Assembly: GCA_002454845.1 (NCBI GenBank) | Contig: DKJQ01000161.1 | Span: forward strand, 7,737 to 29,572 | From: Ignavibacteria bacterium UBA6688 | GTDB taxonomy: Bacteria > Bacteroidota > Ignavibacteria > UBA10030 | Direction: 5' to 3' | Length of the DNA: 21,836 nt | Shown here: positions 16,101 through 21,836 of the stretch, in pieces | Layout of the letters: each line of letters begins with the position of its first letter | How positions within the stretch are numbered: position 1 is the first letter of the stretch | Translations under genes and position numbers: made by a program | The notes under the pieces: model-generated | What the model was told of the DNA's origin: nothing | Seen by the model: only the letters and a program-made list of their open reading frames with translations | Databases searched by the model: none

Positions 16101-16465
16101 CTCAGACCTTCGCGCAAGGGGGCATACGACCTGTGGAGGTATGCAGTCGCCCCGCTGTGGGACCCGGCGACAAACAAATCGCGCCGCGATCGCCCCGGCA
16201 CAATGGCATGGATGGAAACGTTGAACCGTTCTCCCCACATGAGAAAGTCGTGCAATGTATGAAACCGACCGTTATGCAGGACCCTCAATCCGCCGGCCGT
16301 TCCCACCCACAAAGTACCCGACGAGTCCTGGTGAATTGCCTGCACGCGATTCAAGGGAAGACCATGCAGAGTCGTGAAGGTGCGAGTGACGATCTGCTCG
16401 CTTTGTGGAAGAGCGGTTGCCGGCACGAGCCAGATCAAGAGCAGAAGAATAGGGATGCGCTTCAT
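13097..16465 (-). CDS. Beta-propeller sensor / SpoIIE-type PP2C serine phosphatase
   Basis: This is a 1122-residue one-pass membrane sensor. A signal peptide (MKRIPILLLLIWLVPATALP) is followed by a large periplasmic two-component-regulator propeller with many blades ending in patterns such as GTLWVGTAGGL, GEVWIGTTRGL, GALWIGTASHGV and GDVWFGTLSKGV. A Y_Y_Y domain follows (YRLEGVDTTWSELG ... GTYRFHVRAVG), then a membrane helix near 837-855, a short coiled coil, and a SpoIIE/PP2C phosphatase domain (about 883-1117). Metal-binding aspartates are visible in SDVGGDFYDF (912, 916), GDVSGHG (934), YTDG (1055) and NDDIT (1107-1108). The start at 16465 has a GGAGGAGGT ribosome-binding site; an ATG at 16492 lies nine codons upstream. 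It would sense an external ligand and dephosphorylate the STAS protein, the RsbU/RsbP role. Propellers of this type normally sit on histidine kinases. Confidence 0.93.
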   Translation of the reverse strand: MKRIPILLLLIWLVPATALPQSEQIVTRTFTTLHGLPLNRVQAIHQDSSGTLWVGTAGGLRVLHNGRFHTLHDFLMWGERFNVSIHAIVPGRSRRDLFVAGSHSGATAYLHRSYAPLREGLSEFSVVPEIPNLRQETVEFLSTLESSRGEVLFGSRNNGLWIRSSSVNRRDNFSFRGTPLRRLLPGASVTSLAETPSGEVWIGTTRGLFRYIDTTLTVAPVVLATLSGAHITSLHVDRDGALWIGTASHGVTRLHGTTRVSYNSTSGLSENHVTSIASASNGDVWFGTLSKGVVRLRQGLFARFNTRHSLPSDSILCMYADNENVVWVGTPEGLTKILPLTYHRYTERHGMPPEGFTCGLKSRNGALWFGGYGTLARFEDGKHMSWHASGTLAGRRFEYMLEDSTGAFWIATAQGVVRFEHGMFALHRDSLFFRYEIADMKLAPKSGLYLLTARTIKLLQDGMFYHIADSEPGESFLSMELDREGRLWVRSSHVITLFILDSVVTRVQFEGGRFAGTLIPSPDGFVDVFENNLGFISSRAFLTGTLSPATPNGYQPKYITGFHSRDGNRYLTDRDGLLRQRQFPDPMVERIVRMRMGLDQQLFERLNGDHLLMNEEGFTLFHPNSGTASLQLLFDELFLPELLKEYGLPGIQRFELVSSLARRSLILEDTTGSFWVGSPGGVQVVSSQEPDLWSSRAIITEIRAGEESFLPGYYTQSAGGLPTVNDPFRWFTSRRSGAVGHLQGFTAKDHLVLPSFSNDLEFRFHLSTHRKEMGVLYQYRLEGVDTTWSELGIEETARFLNVPQGTYRFHVRAVGPEGRFSLEQQVQVSVLIPFWKTTWFWLLGLITIAYVAGRWYRARMLAMREEHARITKEAIQQSELKMARTLQLGMLPERCPEIPGFVLAARSLPASDVGGDFYDFLQMHDHQVGIAVGDVSGHGITGAMIVGMARTSIRFASTEESGPARVLSIANERLRQDITKNIFVAMFYGILDPEEHLIRYICAGQPTPILVREGKAEFLPHGRGDRFPLGILSGVHYSEERLTMAPGDTLVFYTDGIVEAMNAEKEEFGFERLKQLLARCATLQPDVIIDTLLKELERFGGTVEQNDDITIVVLQYRNRGQL

Positions 16466-16545
16466 ACCTCCTCCATGAAGAACGTGAACCATCTTTCAGG
16501 TTTAACGGCGGAATGGAAGCGAATGTTGCGGGATTTCACCGGTCG

Positions 16546-16587
16546 TGTGTCAAAACTGTGTCAAATCAGGGTCAATCCCATGTCATA
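16546..16587. promoter_or_regulatory. Four direct repeats with an exact 11-nt period (Pho-box-like operator array)
   Basis: On the plus strand the 9-mer TGTGTCAAA occurs at 16546-16554 and again at 16557-16565. It is followed at the same 11-nt step by AGGGTCAAT (16568-16576) and CATGTCATA (16579-16587). The core GTCA falls at 16549, 16560, 16571 and 16582. Direct TGTCA repeats with 11-bp spacing are the layout of PhoB/OmpR-type binding sites. The array lies in the 130-nt gap between the winged-helix gene and the start of the SpoIIE-phosphatase gene, 81 nt upstream of the latter. Read on the minus strand the units are TTTGACACA, so they could also supply -35 elements. No clear -10 was found. 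Confidence 0.6.
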
Positions 16588-16595
16588 GAAAGGGA

Positions 16596-17033
16596 TCAGC
16601 GAACGAACTTGTACCCCGCTCCGCGCAACGTAAGAATATGTCTAGGGGAGGAGGGGTCTGGTTCGATCTTCTTGCGCAGGGTGAGAACGTAATTGTCAAC
16701 CGACCGGGTCTCGGGTGCTTCTTTAAAGCCCCAAACATCACGGAGCAACTGTTCGCGTGACAAAACCTCGCCTTCATGGAGAAGAAAGTACTTCAGCAGG
16801 TGAAACTCGCGCACCGAGGCCTGAACAAGTCGCCCGTTTCTAAACCACTCCTGACGAAGAAAGTCGACACGGACCTCCCCGAAGGAAACCTCGGCATCGG
16901 TGTTCCCCCGATGTTGATTGCTGCCGAAAGTCGAATGGACGAATACTTTCAGAACGTCGATCTCGGAGTCTGATATCGCCGGTTTAGTTCGTCGTGCCGA
17001 GGATCTCGGTTGCGGTGCTCGTTTGGAGGACAT
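16596..17033 (-). CDS. OmpR/PhoB-type winged-helix DNA-binding protein lacking a receiver domain
   Basis: This 145-residue protein has a C-terminal Trans_reg_C winged helix covering about residues 48-145. VSFGEVRVDFLRQEWFRNG begins the domain, with VREFHLLKYFLLHEGEVLS and SREQLLRDVWG in the middle. The recognition helix region is TRSVDNYVLTLRKKIE, and the wing is HILTLRGAGYKFVR. In normal response regulators a receiver domain of about 120 residues precedes this. Here there is only a basic, low-complexity N-terminus of about 45 residues, so phosphorylation control by the usual route is impossible. It lies 107 nt downstream of a hybrid histidine kinase gene, and its first codons overlap a small membrane-peptide reading frame. 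The 11-nt repeat array directly after its stop is a candidate target. No strong ribosome-binding site precedes the ATG, so translation may be coupled. It could be a truncated regulator gene. Confidence 0.8.
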   Translation of the reverse strand: MSSKRAPQPRSSARRTKPAISDSEIDVLKVFVHSTFGSNQHRGNTDAEVSFGEVRVDFLRQEWFRNGRLVQASVREFHLLKYFLLHEGEVLSREQLLRDVWGFKEAPETRSVDNYVLTLRKKIEPDPSSPRHILTLRGAGYKFVR

Positions 17034-17148
17034 GGTGGTGAGAAGGGAACAGTTCGAATGTAATCAAAAGGAGAGCGAGAAGAAAGAGTAAGAGAGAGGG
17101 AAGAAAGAATCCAAATCTTTTGAAAAGAGAACTACCGACTTCACGCAT
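16984..17148 (-). CDS. Possible 54-residue single-helix membrane peptide
   Basis: An open frame starts with an ATG that overlaps the stop of the histidine kinase gene (8-nt overlap at 17141-17148). It ends inside the 5' end of the winged-helix gene in another frame (50-nt overlap). It would encode MREVGSSLFKRFGFFLPSLL, continuing into a single strongly hydrophobic helix of about 20 residues. A tail of about 22 residues starts FPSHHHV. The coupling to the kinase stop and the clean membrane helix suggest a real small gene, but there is no obvious ribosome-binding site. Most of it fills what would otherwise be a 107-nt intergenic gap. It may only be a chance frame. Confidence 0.4.
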   Translation of the reverse strand: MREVGSSLFKRFGFFLPSLLLFLLALLLITFELFPSHHHVLQTSTATEILGTTN

Positions 17149-18961
17149 CCGTTCTTGGACCACCCTTCTGCTCCAAAGCCCCTGACTTCGAATCGTTTTC
17201 CAGGGCCTTGCGAACGGCGAGGAGTAGTTCGTGCGGGTGGTACGGTTTCGGGATGAAATCCCGCACCCCCTCTGCAAGAAGTTGTCCTTTCAACCCGGGT
17301 TCGGTCGAACCGCTTGCGAAGATCATGCAAAGTCCGGGATCCAGTTCCTTCAATTGACTATAGAGTTCATGGCCATTGAGCCCGGGTAATCCCATATCCG
17401 AAAGAACGAGCCGGATTACTCCCCGGTGCTGAAGGTACAGTTTCAGCGCCTCCGGACCATCTGCGGCTTTTAACACGGTGTACCCCTTCGACTGGAGAAG
17501 GCCACCAATCAATTCCCGCAAGGACTCTTCATCTTCGACCAGGAGGATAGTCTCCGTGCCTCCCGGGACTGCTTCGGCGGTCCCGACCGTTCCCTCGTTG
17601 TTTGAGCGCAAGTCAGGTTGCACCGGGAAGTAGCAAGAGAAGGTCGCTCCCTTGCCCGGTTCGGTCCGGAGATCGATAAATCCCCCGTGTGATTTCATGA
17701 TGCCGAAGACGAGAGAAAGTCCCAGCCCGGTTCCCTTTCCCCGCTCCTTGGTCGTGAAAAACGGCTCAAAGATCCGTTCCTGGGTGACCTTATCCATCCC
17801 ATTCCCCGTGTCGGAGAGAGCGAATCCCACATATTCCATCGCATTCGCCTCGGGGAACAATGGGGAAAGCTCCCTCCCCGATGAACGGTGAGTGCTGATG
17901 GTGAGTGTTCCGCCGTCCGGCATCGCGTCCCGTGCGTTGACACAAAGGTTTAACAGCACCTGATGGAGTTGTGTTGCATCGGCTTCAATGGGGGGGAGGT
18001 CCTTTTCGAAGTGGACGGCGAGCGTAATAGATTTTGGGAACGTCTCTCGCACAAGGCTCACGACTTCTTCGACGATCTCGTTGATGCGGAGCGATTCAAA
18101 AACGACATCGGTTTTTCGGGCAAACGTCAGCATTTGTTTGACGAGGGCCGCGCCGCGCTGACCAGCTTTTGTGATCGCGCCTGTGTTGCGCTTGATGTTG
18201 TCCGGGCTGGGAGGGAGTTGTTCGAGCAGGGACGAATGGCCGATGATGATACCAAGGATGTTGTTGAAGTCGTGAGCGATGCCGCTGGCAAGCCTTCCAA
18301 GGCTTTCGAGCTTCTGGGCCTGCTGCAATTGAGCCTCGAGGTTTTTCTTCGCCTCTTCCCCCCGCATCCTCTCGGTAATATCCTCGCCGATGCTGGCAGT
18401 CCCGATGAGGGCTCCTGCTGCATCCCGCAGCATCGTGTTGTTCCAGAGGATCTCACGGAGCTCGCCACTCTTTGTCCGGATGGGATTCTGATAATGGGGC
18501 GGGATCTTTCCAGCGGCGAGGGTTTCAAAAAATGTCGATCTCACCGACTCTTTGGACTCTGGAATGAAGGTCTGAAACCAGTCCTTATGGAGGACATCCT
18601 CTCGCCTCCATCCGGTCAGGTTCAGCAGGTAGTTGTTGCAGAAGGTGATCCTGCCGCTCATGTCGAGCATCATGGCGATGAGTTGGAGATTCTGCAACAT
18701 CTCGAGGAGCCGTCGCTCGTTCTCCCGTGCGGTCCTTTCCGCCCGTTCGAGCGCGCCGAACTCTCTCCGCAACAGAAAGTACAACAGGAAAGCGGTTACA
18801 GCGACGAACAACCATCCTTTATATGTCTGGAGGGATGATAACGGAGCGGCGTCCGTTGTGAAGGTCTCCAACATCCAATCGGAAAGAAAGATCCACACCC
18901 CACCCACTAGGGCATAGAGAAGGGCGGTTTTGAAAGGGATGGGGAATGGCCTTCGGTTCAT
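17141..18961 (-). CDS. Hybrid sensor histidine kinase (2 TM, PAS, HisKA, HATPase, receiver)
   Basis: This 606-residue membrane kinase has two transmembrane helices (about 11-30 and 48-64) with a short external loop. A PAS domain follows (about 84-205; IAMMLDMSGRITFCNN at the start and IGEDITERMRGEEA at the end). The HisKA H-box is GIAHDFNNIL with phospho-acceptor H230, and the HATPase domain has LHQVLLNLCVNARDAMPDGG, DTGNGM and KGTGLGLSLV. A C-terminal receiver begins ETILLVEDEESLRELIG, with the acceptor Asp in LVLSDMGLPG and the switch Lys in FIPKPY. The H-box type is that of PAS hybrid kinases. Downstream lie a small membrane peptide and a receiver-less winged-helix gene. Since that protein cannot accept phosphate in the normal way, the kinase's partner is unclear; its own receiver may be the only phospho-sink here. 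The start has at most a weak AAAGG ribosome-binding site. Confidence 0.92.
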   Translation of the reverse strand: MNRRPFPIPFKTALLYALVGGVWIFLSDWMLETFTTDAAPLSSLQTYKGWLFVAVTAFLLYFLLRREFGALERAERTARENERRLLEMLQNLQLIAMMLDMSGRITFCNNYLLNLTGWRREDVLHKDWFQTFIPESKESVRSTFFETLAAGKIPPHYQNPIRTKSGELREILWNNTMLRDAAGALIGTASIGEDITERMRGEEAKKNLEAQLQQAQKLESLGRLASGIAHDFNNILGIIIGHSSLLEQLPPSPDNIKRNTGAITKAGQRGAALVKQMLTFARKTDVVFESLRINEIVEEVVSLVRETFPKSITLAVHFEKDLPPIEADATQLHQVLLNLCVNARDAMPDGGTLTISTHRSSGRELSPLFPEANAMEYVGFALSDTGNGMDKVTQERIFEPFFTTKERGKGTGLGLSLVFGIMKSHGGFIDLRTEPGKGATFSCYFPVQPDLRSNNEGTVGTAEAVPGGTETILLVEDEESLRELIGGLLQSKGYTVLKAADGPEALKLYLQHRGVIRLVLSDMGLPGLNGHELYSQLKELDPGLCMIFASGSTEPGLKGQLLAEGVRDFIPKPYHPHELLLAVRKALENDSKSGALEQKGGPRTDA

Positions 18962-19223
18962 AGTTCAGCCTTTGAAGGGGAAAGAGGATGACCTGGAGCG
19001 TCCGGTGAACCACCTGAACGAAAACACACGAAGACCTTCGAATTATTTCATGAACAACAGCTTCTTCGCATCGTTCCAATCGCTCGCTTGCCCGCCGTTT
19101 GTGTGGTCAGCCGGGGGTGGCAAAAAGACAGGCCCTGTACGAGGCCGAAGCGATTTCAATCCGAAGAAGAAGTCGATTGTCTATAATGAGAAAAGAATTG
19201 GGACGACAGTCAATCATCCCCCT

Positions 19224-20315
19224 CTACCGACCATCGGGTCGAACGTAAAAGAACGGTGCTTTCATCGTGGCCATCCCCACTTGTGACATTCCCCCTTTTA
19301 AGTAATCTCCATACGGCACCGTGCGGGATGAACCGCCTCCGTATCCTTCGTACCACATGTAGTAGGTTTCGTCGATCTTCTCCACCGTGGTGAACCAGAT
19401 TGCCCCTTCGTCCCACGCTCCTGCCGGCCCCCGGCTGAAGATGGGATTGGCGGAATATTTTTTCCAATGGATAAGATCTCTCGATGTCGCGAGGCTGGCA
19501 TGAAACGGATAATCTTTGTGCTGATCCGAGCCGCAGTAGATCATATAGTACAGTCCCGATTCAAAGAAGATGCGCGGTGTCTCGACCGTGAAGCTGTCCC
19601 AGTTCCCCGCCTCTCCCACTGGAAGTGCGAGAGAGCGAACCGGTTCCGTAAACCGGTAACCGTCATGGGAGGTGGCGTAGTGAATTTGAAAGCCCTTCTT
19701 GCCCGGGACTTCCTTCCAGTAGTAGAGGAAAAAGACACCGTCCCGGTAGACGACCTCCGGTGCGCCGCCGATGATGACGGGATTCTGTTCATACTTCGTG
19801 AAGTGGAGACCATTCTCCGAGACGGCGAGACAAATAGCTCTGTCTGCCCGCGGGCTTACCCCGGTGTAGTAGAGAAAGATCTTTCCGCCCACAATGACTG
19901 TCGCCGGATCGAGGGCATGTGATTCGTCCCATGATCCCGGCGGCCCGACATCGATGATCGGCTCTGGTTGGATATTCCAGGTGACGCCGTCGAACTGTTC
20001 TCTGGAAATAGTGGCTACGCCGATCCTGTCATGTCCATCCCGCTGACCACGGAAATACATGAAATACGTATTGCCAATCAGGAGCAGATCGGGATTGGCT
20101 GTCTGAGACTCGCGCCAAGTGCCGGGTGTGGCGGGGAATACCGGGTTCCCCGGGAAGCGCTCCCAAACAAAGAGCGTTGTTTCCCGGGCAGCGACGGAGA
20201 GGCTTTCCGCGGTTGCTCCCGGCCACCGGGTCGGAGGAAGGTCACGTCCAGAGATCATCAGGATGAAGACAACAGGAAGAAGGCACGCGAGGAAAAACAA
20301 ATAATTAGTTGTCAT
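19224..20315 (-). CDS. Five-bladed-propeller glycoside hydrolase-like protein (GH43/GH32/GH130 fold), membrane-anchored
   Basis: The 363-residue protein starts with a hydrophobic signal or anchor segment (MTTNYLFFLACLLPVVFILM), then a repeated pattern typical of the five-bladed propeller glycosidase clan. The repeats include NTYFMYFRGQRDG, HDRIGVATI, GGKIFLYYTGVSPR, DGVFFLYYWKE, SGLYYMIYCGSDQ and ETYYMWYEGYGG, each followed by short strands such as IHYATSHDGYRF. Acidic residues suited to catalysis occur in GSWDESHALDPATV, NWDSFTVETPRI and GAWDEGAIW, repeated at blade positions, but I cannot assign the exact pair. Substrate and family are uncertain: GH43, GH117, GH130 and non-catalytic relatives are all possible. 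The ATG at 20315 is preferred over a GTG five codons upstream. It is followed by 262 nt without a gene before the kinase. It lies downstream of a terminator at 20549-20577, so it needs its own promoter, which I did not identify. Confidence 0.75.
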   Translation of the reverse strand: MTTNYLFFLACLLPVVFILMISGRDLPPTRWPGATAESLSVAARETTLFVWERFPGNPVFPATPGTWRESQTANPDLLLIGNTYFMYFRGQRDGHDRIGVATISREQFDGVTWNIQPEPIIDVGPPGSWDESHALDPATVIVGGKIFLYYTGVSPRADRAICLAVSENGLHFTKYEQNPVIIGGAPEVVYRDGVFFLYYWKEVPGKKGFQIHYATSHDGYRFTEPVRSLALPVGEAGNWDSFTVETPRIFFESGLYYMIYCGSDQHKDYPFHASLATSRDLIHWKKYSANPIFSRGPAGAWDEGAIWFTTVEKIDETYYMWYEGYGGGSSRTVPYGDYLKGGMSQVGMATMKAPFFYVRPDGR

Positions 20316-20548
20316 AGCGTAACCGGTCACCCGCGCAACACGCTCAACACACGAAACATGAATTTTAGGATAGTAATAAATGAATGGTTTATCATGATTC
20401 CTTGAGTTCTACAAGGAAGTGCAGTATAGAGAAACGCGGTATAATGTGTGATCGCCGATTCCAAATCAACTGGCACAACTACTTACAAAAAAAAAGGGAA
20501 TAAAAACAGGGTCGAATTGGCAAAAATCGGAAAATCAACAAAGAGTAC

Positions 20549-20577
20549 AAAAAAAAGCGCTCCACAAGGGAGCGCTT
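20549..20577 (-). terminator. Rho-independent terminator of the outer-membrane protein gene
   Basis: On the minus strand the 9-bp stem AAGCGCTCC/GGAGCGCTT (20555-20577, 5-nt loop) is followed by eight T. It begins 29 nt after the stop codon at 20606. Its T-run side shares 15 nt (AAAAAAGCGCTCCAC on the plus strand) with the terminator at 8166-8197. Confidence 0.93.
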
Positions 20578-20605
20578 CACTGCGAAATGCAACAAAGAAG
20601 AGATC

Positions 20606-21178
20606 TTACATACCGCCAAGGTTATACATGAACGTCGCAAGTATCATCAGATGATTCGCATCGGAACTGATGACATAGCGGAATTGACCACCGAGGGACA
20701 TCTTGTTGTTCAAAGCGTAGGCTGCCCCACCAAAAAGATTGATGCCAAGTTGCGTCTCAGAGGCGGAGAACTCGCCGCCCGGGAAGAAGGGGGGCTCCGC
20801 GGGAATATCAACGGTACTGCTCAAGAAATTGAGACCCAGTCCGCCTCCGGCATAAGGAGTGAGCGCACCAGACGTTGCGAATCGATAGGAAGCGTTCGCA
20901 TTGATGAAGAAATCACTGACGGACCATTCTACTCCGTCAAAGTCCTTTGAAGCACTCCAATACCCCACCTCGGGAACCAGAAAAAGTCCTTTTGTTACTT
21001 CTCCAAGATTTGCCGCGACACCAAGGCCAAGCCCCCCCAGAGACTCACTTCCCGATCCGGAAGTGAAATTTACGGAAGTAAAACCGACGCCGCCACCGAT
21101 TGCCTTGAGGCCAATCTGGGCGGAGGAGACAGCAACCGCACACAACACGACAAAACCAATAAGAGCTAATCTTTTCAT
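20606..21178 (-). CDS. Small outer-membrane beta-barrel protein (porin-like)
   Basis: This is a 190-residue exported protein. The start at 21178 gives a clean signal peptide (MKRLALIGFVVLCAVAVSSA, cut before QIG) and has a GGAG ribosome-binding site about 8 nt upstream. The frame stays open 31 codons further, but that part is not export-like. The mature part alternates polar and hydrophobic residues in Gly-rich strands (GLKAIGGGVGFTSVNFTSG, GLGLGVAANLG, FFINANASYRF, LTPYAGGGLGLNFL, LGINLFGGAAYAL, MSLGGQFRYVIS), as in eight-stranded OmpA/OmpW-type barrels. It ends ATFMYNLGGM. No enzymatic motif is seen. It is transcribed alone, from a recognisable promoter (21243-21271) to a strong terminator. 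The ligand or role is unknown. Confidence 0.85.
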   Translation of the reverse strand: MKRLALIGFVVLCAVAVSSAQIGLKAIGGGVGFTSVNFTSGSGSESLGGLGLGVAANLGEVTKGLFLVPEVGYWSASKDFDGVEWSVSDFFINANASYRFATSGALTPYAGGGLGLNFLSSTVDIPAEPPFFPGGEFSASETQLGINLFGGAAYALNNKMSLGGQFRYVISSDANHLMILATFMYNLGGM

Positions 21179-21242
21179 ATAAAAACTCCGTGAAATATTA
21201 AGAGGTTTGTGAACTAAAGTTTTTTGGATCATGACAACGTTT

Positions 21243-21271
21243 AAGATAGCGTATGGATTACCGAATATCAA
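21243..21271 (-). promoter_or_regulatory. Sigma-70-like promoter of the outer-membrane protein gene
   Basis: On the minus strand TTGATA (21266-21271) and TATCTT (21243-21248) are separated by 17 nt. This gives a predicted leader of about 58 nt to the start at 21178. The boxes match the consensus at five and four of six positions. Confidence 0.5.
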
Positions 21272-21290
21272 CCGGGAAATGTGTTGTGGA

Positions 21291-21836
21291 TCACAAGCCC
21301 GCGAGTGCCGATTCCAGGTCGGCTTTCAAATCCTCAACGTTTTCAATCCCGACTGAATAGCGGATCAGGTTCTCCGGAATGCCGAGTTCCCTTCGTTCCT
21401 GTTCGGACGTCTCAACGTGGCTCGTGGTTTTGGGCGGACCGGCGAGCGTTCCGACCGAGCCGAGGCTGGCCGCAAGGTGAACAAACTTGAGGCGTTCAAG
21501 GAACGCGTTCACGTTCGCGGATGCTCCTTTGAGGGAGAAACTCAGAATGCCGCCGAAGCTCCTCATCTGGCGCCGGGCAATTTCATGTCCGGTATGAGAC
21601 TCCAGGCCGGGATAAAACACGCGGTCGATTTTTGGATGTTGCTCGAGGAACCGCGCCAGTTCCAGGGCGCTCTCCCCCTGTCGATGCACGCGAAGCTCAA
21701 GCGTCTTCATTCCGCGCAGGAGTAAGTAGGCTGACATGGGATGGAGCGACGCGCCTGTGATCTCCCGGAAATGAAAAATTCTTTGTATGAGGTTTTTGCT
21801 GCCGCAGACAGCCCCTCCCATCGCGTCCGAATGGCC
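21291..21836 (-). CDS. PLP-dependent trans-sulfuration enzyme, C-terminal part (N-terminus beyond window)
   Basis: This partial gene is open to the right edge and runs 181 codons to a TGA at 21291-21293. The first residues in the window, GHSDAMGGAVCGS, directly follow the PLP-binding lysine motif in the Cys/Met metabolism PLP enzyme family, so the catalytic lysine lies just outside. Further family features are GASLHPMSAYLLLRGMKTLE, the substrate-binding FGGILSF stretch, SLGSVGTLAGPP and the C-terminal RYSVGIENVEDLKADLESAL with its carboxylate-binding Arg. Members include cystathionine gamma-synthase, cystathionine lyases, methionine gamma-lyase and O-acetylhomoserine sulfhydrylase. The C-terminal half alone does not separate these. 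The next gene on the strand begins 112 nt downstream with its own promoter. Confidence 0.93.
   Translation of the reverse strand, partial: GHSDAMGGAVCGSKNLIQRIFHFREITGASLHPMSAYLLLRGMKTLELRVHRQGESALELARFLEQHPKIDRVFYPGLESHTGHEIARRQMRSFGGILSFSLKGASANVNAFLERLKFVHLAASLGSVGTLAGPPKTTSHVETSEQERRELGIPENLIRYSVGIENVEDLKADLESALAGL

Noticed and set aside
19182..19187. Perfect TATAAT hexamer on the plus strand
   Set aside because: No matching -35 box at a suitable distance and no plus-strand gene follows; most likely chance.
18930..19286. Plus-strand frame of 118 codons reaching across the gap between the kinase and the glycosidase-like gene
   Set aside because: It overlaps the 5' end of the kinase gene and the 3' end of the glycosidase-like gene, has a low-complexity product and no ribosome-binding site. 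The gap itself (18962-19223) shows no gene.

Overview
The window (about 54-55% GC by eye) looks like a chromosomal segment of an uncultured-type Gram-negative bacterium of the Bacteroidota/Chlorobiota (FCB) group, perhaps Ignavibacteria-like. The evidence is a MoxR-DUF58-BatD-BatA type operon, a small outer-membrane beta-barrel protein, and a two-component-type beta-propeller fused to a SpoIIE phosphatase. This placement is inference from gene content; there is no rRNA or marker gene to test it. No phage, transposase, CRISPR or plasmid gene was seen.

Layout. 1-4120 (minus): a Bat-type operon read moxR, DUF58, BatD-like, BatA-like (cut by the window edge). It contains a hairpin cluster (2935-3114) and a 21-nt tandem repeat (1933-2016) that runs into the 5' end of the BatD-like gene. 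4490-7965 (plus): the helicase hrpB and an L-lactate dehydrogenase. 7966-9191: an inverted-repeat element, a 140-residue membrane protein with its own terminator, tRNA-Gly(CCC), and, directly behind a good promoter, a 29-nt tRNA-Gly 5' half that runs into a long palindrome. 9192-11338 (plus): a SIMPL-domain protein and a ZIP-like membrane protein with a cyclic-nucleotide-binding domain inserted between its two membrane halves.

11391-18961 (minus) is the most interesting part. Read in transcription order it encodes a hybrid histidine kinase, a tiny one-helix membrane peptide, a DNA-binding winged-helix protein with no receiver domain, a four-copy 11-nt-period direct-repeat array resembling a Pho box, a propeller/Y_Y_Y/SpoIIE membrane phosphatase, an unknown eight-helix membrane protein, an RsbW-like kinase and a STAS antagonist. 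The last four genes overlap or nearly touch. They have the parts list of a partner-switching signalling module with an unfamiliar membrane component. The upstream kinase and DNA-binding genes suggest that two-component and partner-switching control are wired together; that link is inference.

19224-21836 (minus): a membrane-anchored five-bladed-propeller glycosidase-like protein, a small outer-membrane beta-barrel protein with a recognisable promoter and terminator, and the C-terminal half of a PLP-dependent trans-sulfuration enzyme cut by the right edge.
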